Part shown: one piece after another, positions 26,306 through 35,459 of the stretch
Numbering within the stretch: the first letter of the stretch is position 1
Layout: the number at the start of each line of letters is the position of its first letter
Assembly (NCBI GenBank): GCA_017463225.1
Contig: JAFTPO010000033.1
Location: 1-37,942, forward strand
DNA length: 37,942 bases
Origin: Lachnospiraceae bacterium
Lineage (GTDB): Bacteria > Bacillota > Clostridia > Lachnospirales > Lachnospiraceae
Direction of reading: 5' to 3'
The notes under the pieces: model-generated
What the model was told of the DNA's origin: nothing
Seen by the model: only the letters and a program-made list of their open reading frames with translations
Databases searched by the model: none
Made by a program: the position numbers and the translations under genes

Positions 26306-29300
26306 TTACCTGTACCTCTCACAACTACGTTTTCCTCGCCCATATATGCCTTTAACGCTTCCATAAGCTCATCACTTACCAAAATCATAAATTTATCAGC
26401 CATACGCTTAAATCTTTTACTATCTCTAAGCATAGCTATAACCTTAGTTCTTCCCTTATATTTTCCGAGTATGTTTAGGAAGTCCTGTTCTCTGACGTTA
26501 AAATCACTTTCTGACTCAAAGCAGACCCAAAGCTCCTTATTTTCAGCATCCAAATCTGCTCTTATCTCATCCAAGGTGTATATTTCAGATGTAATCAAAT
26601 TTCCGCCTCTGTCAGACAAAGATGCATTGCCCCTTACCAAAAGCTTGCTGTTATTAACCAGCAATTCTCTATAATTATTATACTCTCTAGGAAATACAAC
26701 TATTTCCATAGTTCCATACAAGTCTTCTATGGTTACAAAAGCCATATTATCTCCTCGCTTCGTAGTCTGAACTCTCACATTCTCCACTACTCCTGCAACG
26801 GTATATGTCTTTCTATCCTCTACGCCATATTCTTGGAACTCCTCGTCCATAACAAAGTCAAAGGATTTCGCAGTTACCTTTTTATCAATAACCTCCATAT
26901 AATCATCTAGCAAATGACCGCTAATGCAAATTCCTAAGAACTCCTTTTCCTTAGAAAGCTTCTCCTCCTTCGAATACTCCTCAACTTCCGGATACTTTGC
27001 CGCAAATTCGGTCTTCTCCTCTTCGCCCAAAAAATCCAACAAAGACATCTGCCCTGACATAGCACTTTTCTTCTGTCTTGCAGCATTCTCCAATATGGCT
27101 GGATATGCAAGCATCATCTGCTTTCTATTATATCCAAAGCTGTCAAAGGCACCGGAACAAATAAAGCTTTCTATAGTACGCTTATTAGCCTCCTTATTAG
27201 ATAATCTGTTTACAAAGTCCTCTAAGCTCTTAAACGGTCCTCTTTCTTTTATCTCATCTCTGACAATATCAGTTACACCCTCGCCCACGGATTTTACCGC
27301 GGAAAGACCATACCTGATAGCATTTCCTGACACGGAGAAATCTCCTAATCCCACATTTATGTCTGGTGGTAGGATTTCTATATCCATTGACTTACATATC
27401 TGAATATATTCAGCAACCTTTGATGATTTTTCCTTAACAGATGAAATCAGCGCAGCCATATATTCAACAGGGTAATGAGCCTTAAGGTATGCTGTCTGAT
27501 AAGCCACTAATGCATAAGCACCTGCATGAGATTTGTTAAATGCATACTTTGCAAAGTCGGTCATCTCGTCAAATATCTTATTTGCTATATCCTCACTAAC
27601 GCCTCGATTAATGCATCCCGGAACTCCTTCAGCCTCATTTCCATAAACGAAATTTGCACGCTCTTTAGCCATAACCTCCGGTTTCTTTTTTGCCATTGCT
27701 CGTCTAACAAGGTCACTTCGTCCCAAAGAGTAGCCTGCCAATTCCATAACTATTTGCATAACCTGCTCCTGATATACAATACATCCATAGGTTGGAGCAA
27801 GTATCTTTTCTAAAGCAGGATGATCGTAAACTATACTGCTTGAATTCTGCTTTCCCTTAAGATACTGAGGAATAAAATCCATAGGACCCGGTCTGTAGAG
27901 CGATATTCCTGCAATAACCTCTTCTATGTTTGCAGGCTTAAGCTGTTTCATAAAGCTCTTCATACCTGCACTTTCAAGCTGAAATACTCCATCAGTTTTA
28001 CCAGCTGATATAAGTTCAAAAACCTTAGGATCATCCAACTCCATCTTTGAAAAATCAATATCCACACCATGATTTTCCTTAATAAATCTCTTGGCATCCT
28101 GAATAACAGTTAGGTTTCTAAGACCAAGGAAATCCATCTTGAGAAGGCCTAACTCCTCTATCAAATCCTTGTCATACTGTGTGACGATTGCATCCTCTAC
28201 ACCTCTAGCCAGTGGTACATATTCCCCTATAGGGTTCTGACCTATAACCACACCGGCTGCGTGAGTTCCTGACTGTCTTGGAAGTCCCTCCAGCTTGATA
28301 GCCATATCTATCATACGCTTTACGTCATCGCTTTCCTCATACATTTGGGAAAGTTCCTTACTAACTTTAAGAGCTAATGGAATATTAAGCTTTTCGTTTG
28401 CATATTCCTCAGGCAACCTGGTTGGAACTGCCTTAGAAACCTTATCGCACAATGCGTATGGTAAATCCATAACCCTACCTACATCTCTAATGCACTGCTT
28501 CGCAGCAAGGGTTCCAAAGGTGATAATCTGTGCAACATTGTCATTCCCATACTTTCGGTTTACATAATCTATAACCTCCTGTCTTCTATCAGGACAGAAG
28601 TCAATATCTATATCGGGCATAGTCACTCTCTCAGGATTGAGGAACCTTTCGAAAAGCAAATCATACTTTATTGGCTCCATATCTGTTATATCAAGTGTAT
28701 ATGATACAACACTTCCTACTGCCGAACCTCGACCCGGGCCTACAGGGATTCCATTCTCCTTAGCAAATCTTATAAAATCCCAAACGATAAGGAAATAATC
28801 CACAAATCCCATATCTCGAATTACTCCCAGCTCATAATCCAGTCTCTCCTGTAACGAAGATGTAACATCTCCATACTTCCTTACTAAGCCTTTATTACAC
28901 TGCTCAGTAAGATAAGAAAAAGCATCATATCCTTCCGGAACCTCAAACTTTGGAAGCTTCTGCTCTCCAAAAACAATCTCAACATTACACATTTGAGCTA
29001 TCTTGTTAGTATTATCAATAGCTTCTAATGCATACGGAAATAAAGCCACCATCTCCTCTGACGACTTCAAATAATACTGACCACCTTCATATCTCATGCG
29101 GTCCTCGTCTTTTAGCAACTTACCTGTCTGAATGCAAAGGAGTACATCGTGAGCCTCTGCATCCTCTTCTAATATGTAATGAGAATCGTTAGTTGCAACC
29201 ATTGGTATTCCTGTCTCTTTTGATAAGCGCATAACACCTACATTAACTGTCTGCTGCTCCGGCATACCATGGTCCTGAAGCTCCAAATAATAATTACCTT

Positions 29301-29802
29301 CACCAAATATATCAAGATGTCTCAAGGCAGCTTCCTTGGCACCATCATAATTATTATGTCTAAGATTGGTGGCTACCTCGCCGGCCAAACAAGCACTAAG
29401 GGCTATTACTCCCTTGCTATACTGTCTTAGTATCTCCATATCAACTCTTGGCTTGTAGTAAAATCCGTCAACGAAGCCTGCAGATACTATCTTACACAGA
29501 TTGTGATATCCCTCATTATCCTTCGCCAAAAGAACAAGGTGATTATATCTACCTTCACCTTTTACAACCTCACGGTCAAAACGTGAGCCTGGAGCTACAT
29601 ATACCTCACAGCCAATAATAGGCTTGATTCCAGCTTCCTTACATGCCTTATAAAAATTAATGGCTCCATACATAACTCCATGGTCTGTAATAGCAAGCGC
29701 CTTCATTCCTAGCTCTTTTGCCCTGGCAACCAGCTCCTTTATCTTTGCTGAACCATCCAGCAAGCTAAATTCTGTATGGACATGTAAATGTGTAAAATCC
29801 AT
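26302..29802 (-). CDS. dnaE: DNA polymerase III alpha subunit, DnaE type
   Basis: DnaE is a replicative DNA polymerase subunit; in Firmicutes it usually works beside PolC in primer extension and lagging-strand synthesis. The 1166-residue protein has an N-terminal PHP domain (HLHVHTEFSLLDG with H5, H7, H9), the catalytic aspartates D399 and D401 in MPDIDIDFCPDRR, GPGRGSAVGS before it, then the fingers and tandem HhH region (SLYRPGPMDFIPQYLKGK, FNKSHAGAYALVAYQTAYLK). A C-terminal OB domain follows (TYTVAGVVENVRVQTTKRGDN). The order PHP-palm-fingers-HhH-OB is that of DnaE, not PolC, and no exonuclease is inserted. AAGGA precedes the ATG. Confidence 0.97.
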   Translation of the reverse strand: MDFTHLHVHTEFSLLDGSAKIKELVARAKELGMKALAITDHGVMYGAINFYKACKEAGIKPIIGCEVYVAPGSRFDREVVKGEGRYNHLVLLAKDNEGYHNLCKIVSAGFVDGFYYKPRVDMEILRQYSKGVIALSACLAGEVATNLRHNNYDGAKEAALRHLDIFGEGNYYLELQDHGMPEQQTVNVGVMRLSKETGIPMVATNDSHYILEEDAEAHDVLLCIQTGKLLKDEDRMRYEGGQYYLKSSEEMVALFPYALEAIDNTNKIAQMCNVEIVFGEQKLPKFEVPEGYDAFSYLTEQCNKGLVRKYGDVTSSLQERLDYELGVIRDMGFVDYFLIVWDFIRFAKENGIPVGPGRGSAVGSVVSYTLDITDMEPIKYDLLFERFLNPERVTMPDIDIDFCPDRRQEVIDYVNRKYGNDNVAQIITFGTLAAKQCIRDVGRVMDLPYALCDKVSKAVPTRLPEEYANEKLNIPLALKVSKELSQMYEESDDVKRMIDMAIKLEGLPRQSGTHAAGVVIGQNPIGEYVPLARGVEDAIVTQYDKDLIEELGLLKMDFLGLRNLTVIQDAKRFIKENHGVDIDFSKMELDDPKVFELISAGKTDGVFQLESAGMKSFMKQLKPANIEEVIAGISLYRPGPMDFIPQYLKGKQNSSSIVYDHPALEKILAPTYGCIVYQEQVMQIVMELAGYSLGRSDLVRRAMAKKKPEVMAKERANFVYGNEAEGVPGCINRGVSEDIANKIFDEMTDFAKYAFNKSHAGAYALVAYQTAYLKAHYPVEYMAALISSVKEKSSKVAEYIQICKSMDIEILPPDINVGLGDFSVSGNAIRYGLSAVKSVGEGVTDIVRDEIKERGPFKSLEDFVNRLSNKEANKRTIESFICSGAFDSFGYNRKQMMLAYPAILENAARQKKSAMSGQMSLLDFLGEEEKTEFAAKYPEVEEYSKEEKLSKEKEFLGICISGHLLDDYMEVIDKKVTAKSFDFVMDEEFQEYGVEDRKTYTVAGVVENVRVQTTKRGDNMAFVTIEDLYGTMEIVVFPREYNNYRELLVNNSKLLVRGNASLSDRGGNLITSEIYTLDEIRADLDAENKELWVCFESESDFNVREQDFLNILGKYKGRTKVIAMLRDSKRFKRMADKFMILVSDELMEALKAYMGEENVVVRGTGK

Positions 29803-29877
29803 TATTATTCCTTCTTTCTAGTATCCCCAATGTTCAAACAACTTATAACTCCGCTATCTATTATATAAATTGCTACA

Positions 29878-30495
29878 CTATTCCTCTATTATGCTATACA
29901 AGAATAGAACAGCTTTTTTCAATCCCTCTACCAATTTCTTAAAGCCCGCCAATCGAATGGCCTTAACCTCTCTATTTTTAATATATGCAAAGGTGTATTC
30001 CTCTCCTTTGTCTGCAAGCATTTCCAAATACTTCTCTAAAAGTGCCTGTGAATTAGGATGCAAAAGCTTTCCTGAACGACCTCTCTTATAGTACTCTAAA
30101 GGCTGTCCCTGATGATAGTTTTCCTTGTTGTATATCTTGCAGGCAGCTACTCTGTCACAAAACATCTCTACAACATATTTTTTTGGCATCTCCATACCTA
30201 CAATGCCCTTAGTCTTATCCACACTATAGTCTATCCAATATTCTAAATGGTGCTTATTTCTACCTTTGTGATGAAGCCAGGCACTGGTATATCCTTTATC
30301 CTCACGCTCTGCATCATTAGGACTACGATTCCCCTGAAAATACTTAGCGCCCATAGAAAACTCTACCCAGGAATACTTTGATAAATCATGCATTATTCCC
30401 TGCCAATAAAGCCCAACTGCAAAACAATGCTTCATAACCTGCAGCTTATGTTTATTAATTGTCTTAAAATGCTCTAACCACTTCACATCTATCAC
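29878..30495 (-). CDS. DUF5662-like protein, histidine-rich helical
   Basis: This 205-residue soluble protein has several conserved-looking metal-type residues: HKLQVMKHCFAVG, then MHDLSKYSWVEF and WLHHKGRNKHHLEYW. The HD-like pair in MHDLSKYS and the HHxxxNxHH cluster recall a helical metal-dependent hydrolase of HD type, and the overall pattern fits DUF5662. No substrate can be named. It starts 6 bp after apbE and is followed 75 bp later by dnaE, so it belongs to the apbE transcript. Confidence 0.72.
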   Translation of the reverse strand: MIDVKWLEHFKTINKHKLQVMKHCFAVGLYWQGIMHDLSKYSWVEFSMGAKYFQGNRSPNDAEREDKGYTSAWLHHKGRNKHHLEYWIDYSVDKTKGIVGMEMPKKYVVEMFCDRVAACKIYNKENYHQGQPLEYYKRGRSGKLLHPNSQALLEKYLEMLADKGEEYTFAYIKNREVKAIRLAGFKKLVEGLKKAVLFLYSIIEE

Positions 30496-30501
30496 CTCAA
30501 A

Positions 30502-31608
30502 TTACTTTTCTACCCAATTGTCCTTTAATTCTTCTGTAACTATTATATCCCCATTCAAGTCCATAAAAATGGCCTGTGCATCATATTTTTTAAGCAATGG
30601 CAGTGACTTTTCATATCCCAACACAAAACACGCTGTAGATAACCCATCACTTACTAATCCGTTTTCACACACCACTGTCACACTTAGCAGACCACTATCG
30701 GCAGGATACCCTGTCTTGCTATCTAAAATATGATGATATTCTTTTCCCTCATAGGATTTATACTTTTCATAACCTCCGGAAGTAGAGACACAGGTAATAG
30801 TTCCCGGTTCAAATTCCAAATACCCTATCATAGCCCCTGTATCATTTGGCTTTAACGGATCTCTTACCCCTATCTTCCAGCTATCCCCATCATCCTTTTT
30901 TCCATATAAAAGAACACTTCCACCAACTGTTATAAGCGCTCCGGATACATGCTCCTCATCCAATACGGATTTTGCCTTATCTAACGCATACCCCTTTCCT
31001 GTAGCTCCCAAATCTATTATTATATCATCTGAATTTTTATAAACATAATAATCTGCTTCTGTGGAATTAGATGTTTCACCATATTGTTCCGAAATAAGCT
31101 CAACATTTTTGTAATCAACCTTTTTCAAGGCATCCTCAATCTCTTGATTAGTTGGAGGCGCAAATTCTTTGTCTGACTCTCCCTCTATATTCCACAAAGT
31201 TGCAAGAGGTCTTATGGTTATATCTAAAGCTCCCTCACTATCTTCACAGATATCAAGTGACTGTTTTAATGCCACATATAGCTCAGTGCTTATCCGGTTT
31301 CTTCTATCTGTATTGTTATTTACTCTTCCCAGCTCACTTTCTGCATTTCTCCAGGACAGCAGCTTTTGATCTAAATTCTCTATTTCTTCAACTATTCTTT
31401 CTCTTATAGCTGTGTCATCAACTGAACCTCTTCCCGTATAAACACTTACTGATATTGTTGTACCCATAGCAAAATAGTGTTCTGTATTATCAGTCTCATA
31501 TTCTGCCCCTACATCATTAGAATTTTTCCTATCAGCAATAGTTACAATGGCAATTAGCCCTATTGATACCAATATCATCTTTAGAAGAGTAACGACCTTC
31601 TTGCTCAT
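30502..31608 (-). CDS. apbE: FAD:protein FMN transferase
   Basis: ApbE attaches FMN from FAD to a Ser/Thr of target proteins (such as RnfG/RnfD or NqrB/C) outside the membrane. The 368-residue protein has an N-terminal membrane segment (about residues 6-25) without a lipobox cysteine, so it is probably anchored by an uncleaved helix, and then EHYFAMGTTISVSVYTG, IIDLGATGKGYALDKAKSV, ITVGGSVLLYGKKDDGDSW and the C-terminal YHHILDSKTGYPADSGLLSV with the magnesium-site residues. No Rnf or Nqr genes are in the window, so its flavoprotein target is elsewhere. Confidence 0.93.
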   Translation of the reverse strand: MSKKVVTLLKMILVSIGLIAIVTIADRKNSNDVGAEYETDNTEHYFAMGTTISVSVYTGRGSVDDTAIRERIVEEIENLDQKLLSWRNAESELGRVNNNTDRRNRISTELYVALKQSLDICEDSEGALDITIRPLATLWNIEGESDKEFAPPTNQEIEDALKKVDYKNVELISEQYGETSNSTEADYYVYKNSDDIIIDLGATGKGYALDKAKSVLDEEHVSGALITVGGSVLLYGKKDDGDSWKIGVRDPLKPNDTGAMIGYLEFEPGTITCVSTSGGYEKYKSYEGKEYHHILDSKTGYPADSGLLSVTVVCENGLVSDGLSTACFVLGYEKSLPLLKKYDAQAIFMDLNGDIIVTEELKDNWVEK

Positions 31609-31628
31609 ACTATATCTTCCCTAATAAT

Positions 31629-32975
31629 TTATTTAACTATCTCACCGTTTGACTCAATGAGCTTTTTAAACCAATAACCGGACTCCTTTATGGTACGTTC
31701 CTGAGTCTGATAATCTACATGAATAAGTCCAAATCGCTCATCATAGCCCTCTCCCCATTCAAAGTTGTCCATAACTGACCAATAAAGATATCCAATAACA
31801 GGAACTCCCTCATCAGCAGCCTTCATCAATTCCTTTACATACCTTCTAATATAGTCAATTCTATTTCCATCTACCACTTTACCATCTAAATCAACCCAGT
31901 CTCGACATGTAAATCCATTTTCACCTATCATATATGGTAACCCATATCTCTCGTATATAAACTTTGCAGACCAATACATTACCTTCTCATCAACAACCCA
32001 TCCTAAGCTATTACGTGGTACTCCCTGATATGCATTGGAATTATAACCATAGTCATTTTTAAAGCTTTCACTGTAGTAAACATTTGCAGTATAAAAATCC
32101 AGCGGCTGAGATATTAGCTCCATCTCCTCCTTTGTTGGATTAACCATATCTTCTCCATATAGTTCATATGCCTCATCAGGATATTTCCCAAGATATACCG
32201 GATCACACCACCATGTTATTGAGAAAAACTCTTTATTCTCAAGAGCCATAGATTCTTTTTTTGCTTTTTCTATAGCTTCCTTACTATCATTCTCCGGAAT
32301 ATGAACAGGCGCAATAGATACAAAGCTAACCTTACACTCCTGCTTTGCATAATTTCTAATATATTTAACGGCTCTTCCATGGGCCAATAATATATTATGA
32401 GACATTCTAATTAAATCCTTATTTGGAAGCTTTAAAAATGGCGCATGTCCACCTCTCCAATATCCACATCCAATAATACACTGTGGCTCGTTGAAGGTCA
32501 TCCAATACTTAACCCTGTCAGAAAGGGCATCTATGACAACTTTGGTATACTCTTCGAACCATATAGGTGAATCAGGATTGAGCCAGTGCCCTCTACAATA
32601 TAGCTCATATGGATAATCCCAATGAAACAATGTGACAATTGGCTCTATACCATTTGCCAAAAGCTCATCTACCAAATCCGAATAAAACTTTAGACCTTTG
32701 TCATTAACCTTTCCTGTCCCCTCAGGTATAACCCTGGCCCAGCTTATTGAGAATCTATAGTATTTAAGCCCCATCTTCTTAAGTAATTGAATGTCTTCTT
32801 TATATCTATGGTAATGATCACAGGCAATCTTTGCATCTTCGGTATACCTGACATTGCCCAATACCTTGCTGTGAACATCCCATATATTTAACCCTTTTCC
32901 ATCTTCGTTATACGCACCCTCTACCTGATGCGCAGCTGATGCACCACCCCATATAAACTCCTTACAAAAACCCAT
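31629..32975 (-). CDS. Beta-glucosidase, glycoside hydrolase family 1
   Basis: This cytoplasmic retaining beta-glycosidase hydrolyses cellobiose or aryl-beta-glucosides. The 448-residue protein starts FIWGGASAAHQVEGAYNEDG, has the acid/base Glu163 in MTFNEPQ and the nucleophile Glu352 in MIGENG. The C-terminal SVMDNFEWGEGYDERFGLIHVD carries the non-phospho signature (WGEGYxxRFGL rather than a 6-phosphate-binding loop), so the substrate is probably not phosphorylated. There is no signal peptide, so an importer elsewhere is implied. AGGAGG is upstream. It precedes apbE by 20 bp but no shared function is clear. Confidence 0.94.
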   Translation of the reverse strand: MGFCKEFIWGGASAAHQVEGAYNEDGKGLNIWDVHSKVLGNVRYTEDAKIACDHYHRYKEDIQLLKKMGLKYYRFSISWARVIPEGTGKVNDKGLKFYSDLVDELLANGIEPIVTLFHWDYPYELYCRGHWLNPDSPIWFEEYTKVVIDALSDRVKYWMTFNEPQCIIGCGYWRGGHAPFLKLPNKDLIRMSHNILLAHGRAVKYIRNYAKQECKVSFVSIAPVHIPENDSKEAIEKAKKESMALENKEFFSITWWCDPVYLGKYPDEAYELYGEDMVNPTKEEMELISQPLDFYTANVYYSESFKNDYGYNSNAYQGVPRNSLGWVVDEKVMYWSAKFIYERYGLPYMIGENGFTCRDWVDLDGKVVDGNRIDYIRRYVKELMKAADEGVPVIGYLYWSVMDNFEWGEGYDERFGLIHVDYQTQERTIKESGYWFKKLIESNGEIVK

Positions 32976-33038
32976 ATTTATATCCTCCTAAATATATTTA
33001 TTAATTCAAAATAGATAATTTCAAAACTTTCACAAAAA

Positions 33039-33269
33039 CTAATGATGATATCCCTCCATACGTTTTGTATAATCATCCAACTTAGCCTTCAGCTTTTTAT
33101 AATCCTTTTCTTTTAATTCATTTGTATTTTCCAATGTTCTTAGCTTTTCCTCTGCCTTTTTTCTGGCACCTATAGCCAAATCTTTATAATTATTTTCTAA
33201 ATTTATCTGAATCTCATTAAACAGCTCTTCTATCTCTTTTTTTGCTGCCTTCCCCTTTGAATTAAACAT
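33039..33269 (-). CDS. Small charged coiled-coil protein, function unknown
   Basis: The 76-residue start MFNSKGKAAKKEIEEL at 33269 is chosen because AGGAGG stands 6 bases upstream; the longer frame to 33296 has none. The protein is almost entirely helical, rich in Lys and Glu (KKAEEKLRTLENTNELKEKDYKKLKAKLDDYTK), with heptad-like spacing and no membrane helix. I do not recognise a family. It lies 63 bp before the beta-glucosidase gene and back to back with the ABC-F gene. Confidence 0.65.
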   Translation of the reverse strand: MFNSKGKAAKKEIEELFNEIQINLENNYKDLAIGARKKAEEKLRTLENTNELKEKDYKKLKAKLDDYTKRMEGYHH

Positions 33270-33444
33270 ATACCCTCCTAATTGTAAGTTTTTCACACAT
33301 TTATCATAAGCTAATAATTTAATATCATTGATTAAATTTTTTGATTATTATATAATTGTCAAGGATTATACCTTAACTAGATAAGTATATCATATTTAAT
33401 AATATAAGACACTATTTTTTTACATAAAGCAAAGGAGGAAAGCT

Positions 33445-35418
33445 ATGCTATTAGCTTGCCAAAATATAAGCAAATCCTTTGGTATCGTAGATATTCTAAA
33501 GGACGTATCATTTCACATAGAAGACAAAGAAAAGATAGCCATCGTTGGAATTAACGGCTCTGGCAAAACTACCCTGCTTAAAATAATAATGGGTGAAGAA
33601 AGTGCTGATTCCGGTCAAATAGTAATCGCCAAAGATACAACCATCGGCTATCTTTCTCAGCATCAAGATATTGCATTTGACAACACAGTATATGCAGAGA
33701 TGCTTGAAACCAAGAGACATATTATAGATATGGAAACAAATATCAGAAAACTGGAGTTAGATATGAAGCATGCTTCCGGCGAAGAGCTGGAAAGGATAAT
33801 GGAAACTTACAATCGTCTCCAAAATGCTTACGATAGAGAAAATGGCTATGCCTATGAAAGTGAAATAACAGGTGTACTTAAAGGCCTTGGATTTGATAAG
33901 GTTGACTACAATAGACACATTAACACTCTGTCCGGAGGACAGAAAATGCGTATCGCGCTTGGAAGACTTCTTCTTACGAAGCCAGATATAATCATTCTTG
34001 ATGAGCCTACAAACCACCTGGATATGTTATCTATCGCATGGCTTGAAAACTTTCTATCATCATACCAAGGCAGTGTAATCATTGTAAGCCATGACAGATA
34101 TTTTATAGATAAAATTGCCACCAAGGTGGTGGAAATTGACAATACTAAAGGAATCATCTATCACGGTAATTATAGCTATTATTCTAAAAAACGTAGCGAA
34201 ATACGTGCTTCCCAAATGAAAGCATACTTAAATCAACAGGCTGAGATAAAGCACCAAGAGGAAGTAATTGCAAAGCTAAAATCATTTAACAGAGAAAAAT
34301 CAATAAAACGTGCTGAAAGCCGCGAAAAAATGTTAGACAAGGTAGAACGATTAGATAAACCTACAGAGGTTGCTTCTGAGATGAAGCTATCACTTTCTCC
34401 TTCTGTAGAAAGCGGAAATGACGTACTTACAGTTACAGGGTTAGAAAAAAGCTTTGGTTCTAATCAGCTCTTCCAGAATCTTGATATAGAAATAAAGCGT
34501 GGTGAACACGTGGCACTAATTGGAGGCAATGGTACAGGAAAAACAACCATCCTTAAGATAATTAACAGACTTGAGAATAAGGATTCAGGAAATATCGCTC
34601 TTGGATCAAGAGTTAAGATTGGATACTATGACCAGGAGCATCAGGTACTGTCTCTTAATAAAACTATTTTCGAGGAGATTTCTGATTCCTACCCTGACCT
34701 AACAAACACAAAAATCAGAGGAGTATTAGCTGCATTTCTATTTACAGGCGATGATGTGTTTAAAAAAATTGGCGACCTTTCAGGCGGAGAGCGAGGACGT
34801 GTTTCACTAGCTAAGCTTATGCTCTCACCTGCAAACTTCCTCATACTTGATGAGCCAACCAACCATTTAGACATTCAGTCTAAGGAAATTCTAGAAGAAG
34901 CTATTCGAAATTATGAAGGAACTGTGCTATTCGTAAGCCATGATAGATATTTTATTAACAAAGTATCTACCCGAATCATAGAGCTAAAGGATAAAAAGCT
35001 ATACAATTTTATAGGCAATTATGATTATTATGATAGTCACAAGGATAACGTATATGGTATAACTTCCGGAAAATCTAATCCTTTTACAAGTATAAGCGGA
35101 ACACCTGAAAGCAATGATATTGCTTCTCCTACTACAGGTAACAGCACAAATTCAGCAGTTTCAGTTTCAAGTAAAGAGGATTATCTCAAGAACAAAGAAG
35201 AACAGGCCCGACTTAGAAAAAGAGCCAACGACCTAAAGAAAACAGAAGAAAGAATTGCACAGGTTGAAGTAGCTATGGAGCAACTTAACCTCGAGATTAA
35301 CGATCCCGTTAATGCAACCAACTCACACAAGCTAGGCGAACTGGCAAAAAAATATGAGGAACTTGACGGTGAACTTTTAGAATTATACGAGAAATTCTAT
35401 GAATTAGAAGAGGGGTAG
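33445..35418 (+). CDS. ABC-F family ATPase (YdiF/Uup-like)
   Basis: ABC-F proteins have two ATPase domains and no membrane part and act on the ribosome, relieving stalls or antibiotic effects. The 657-residue protein has Walker A GINGSGKTT (residues 36-44) and GGNGTGKTT, signatures LSGGQKMRIALGR and LSGGERGRVSLAK, Walker B IIILDEPTNHLD and FLILDEPTNHLD, an inter-domain linker of about 80 residues, a Ser/Thr linker, and a C-terminal coiled coil (about 580-657). The coiled-coil tail favours the YdiF/Uup group over antibiotic-resistance ABC-F, but substrate specificity cannot be read. AAAGGAGG precedes the ATG. The stop codon sits within the terminator stem. Confidence 0.92.
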   Translation: MLLACQNISKSFGIVDILKDVSFHIEDKEKIAIVGINGSGKTTLLKIIMGEESADSGQIVIAKDTTIGYLSQHQDIAFDNTVYAEMLETKRHIIDMETNIRKLELDMKHASGEELERIMETYNRLQNAYDRENGYAYESEITGVLKGLGFDKVDYNRHINTLSGGQKMRIALGRLLLTKPDIIILDEPTNHLDMLSIAWLENFLSSYQGSVIIVSHDRYFIDKIATKVVEIDNTKGIIYHGNYSYYSKKRSEIRASQMKAYLNQQAEIKHQEEVIAKLKSFNREKSIKRAESREKMLDKVERLDKPTEVASEMKLSLSPSVESGNDVLTVTGLEKSFGSNQLFQNLDIEIKRGEHVALIGGNGTGKTTILKIINRLENKDSGNIALGSRVKIGYYDQEHQVLSLNKTIFEEISDSYPDLTNTKIRGVLAAFLFTGDDVFKKIGDLSGGERGRVSLAKLMLSPANFLILDEPTNHLDIQSKEILEEAIRNYEGTVLFVSHDRYFINKVSTRIIELKDKKLYNFIGNYDYYDSHKDNVYGITSGKSNPFTSISGTPESNDIASPTTGNSTNSAVSVSSKEDYLKNKEEQARLRKRANDLKKTEERIAQVEVAMEQLNLEINDPVNATNSHKLGELAKKYEELDGELLELYEKFYELEEG

Positions 35419-35432
35419 CAATTGCTACCCCT
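35411..35432. terminator. Palindromic terminator after the ABC-F gene
   Basis: AGGGGTAGCAATTGCTACCCCT is a perfect 22-bp palindrome; the ABC-F stop TAG (35416-35418) lies in it. It is flanked by T-rich sequence on plus and faces the convergent repeat-protein gene. Confidence 0.75.
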
Positions 35433-35459
35433 TTACCTATTTTATACACAAGGTATCTA

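Noticed and set aside
26924-27403. 159-codon plus-strand frame within dnaE
   Set aside because: It is antisense to conserved dnaE sequence, lacks a ribosome binding site and resembles no protein family.
33297-33444. Attenuator or leader peptide before the ABC-F gene
   Set aside because: Only AT-rich sequence with weak promoter-like hexamers was seen; no stable terminator hairpin or short open frame with a ribosome binding site.
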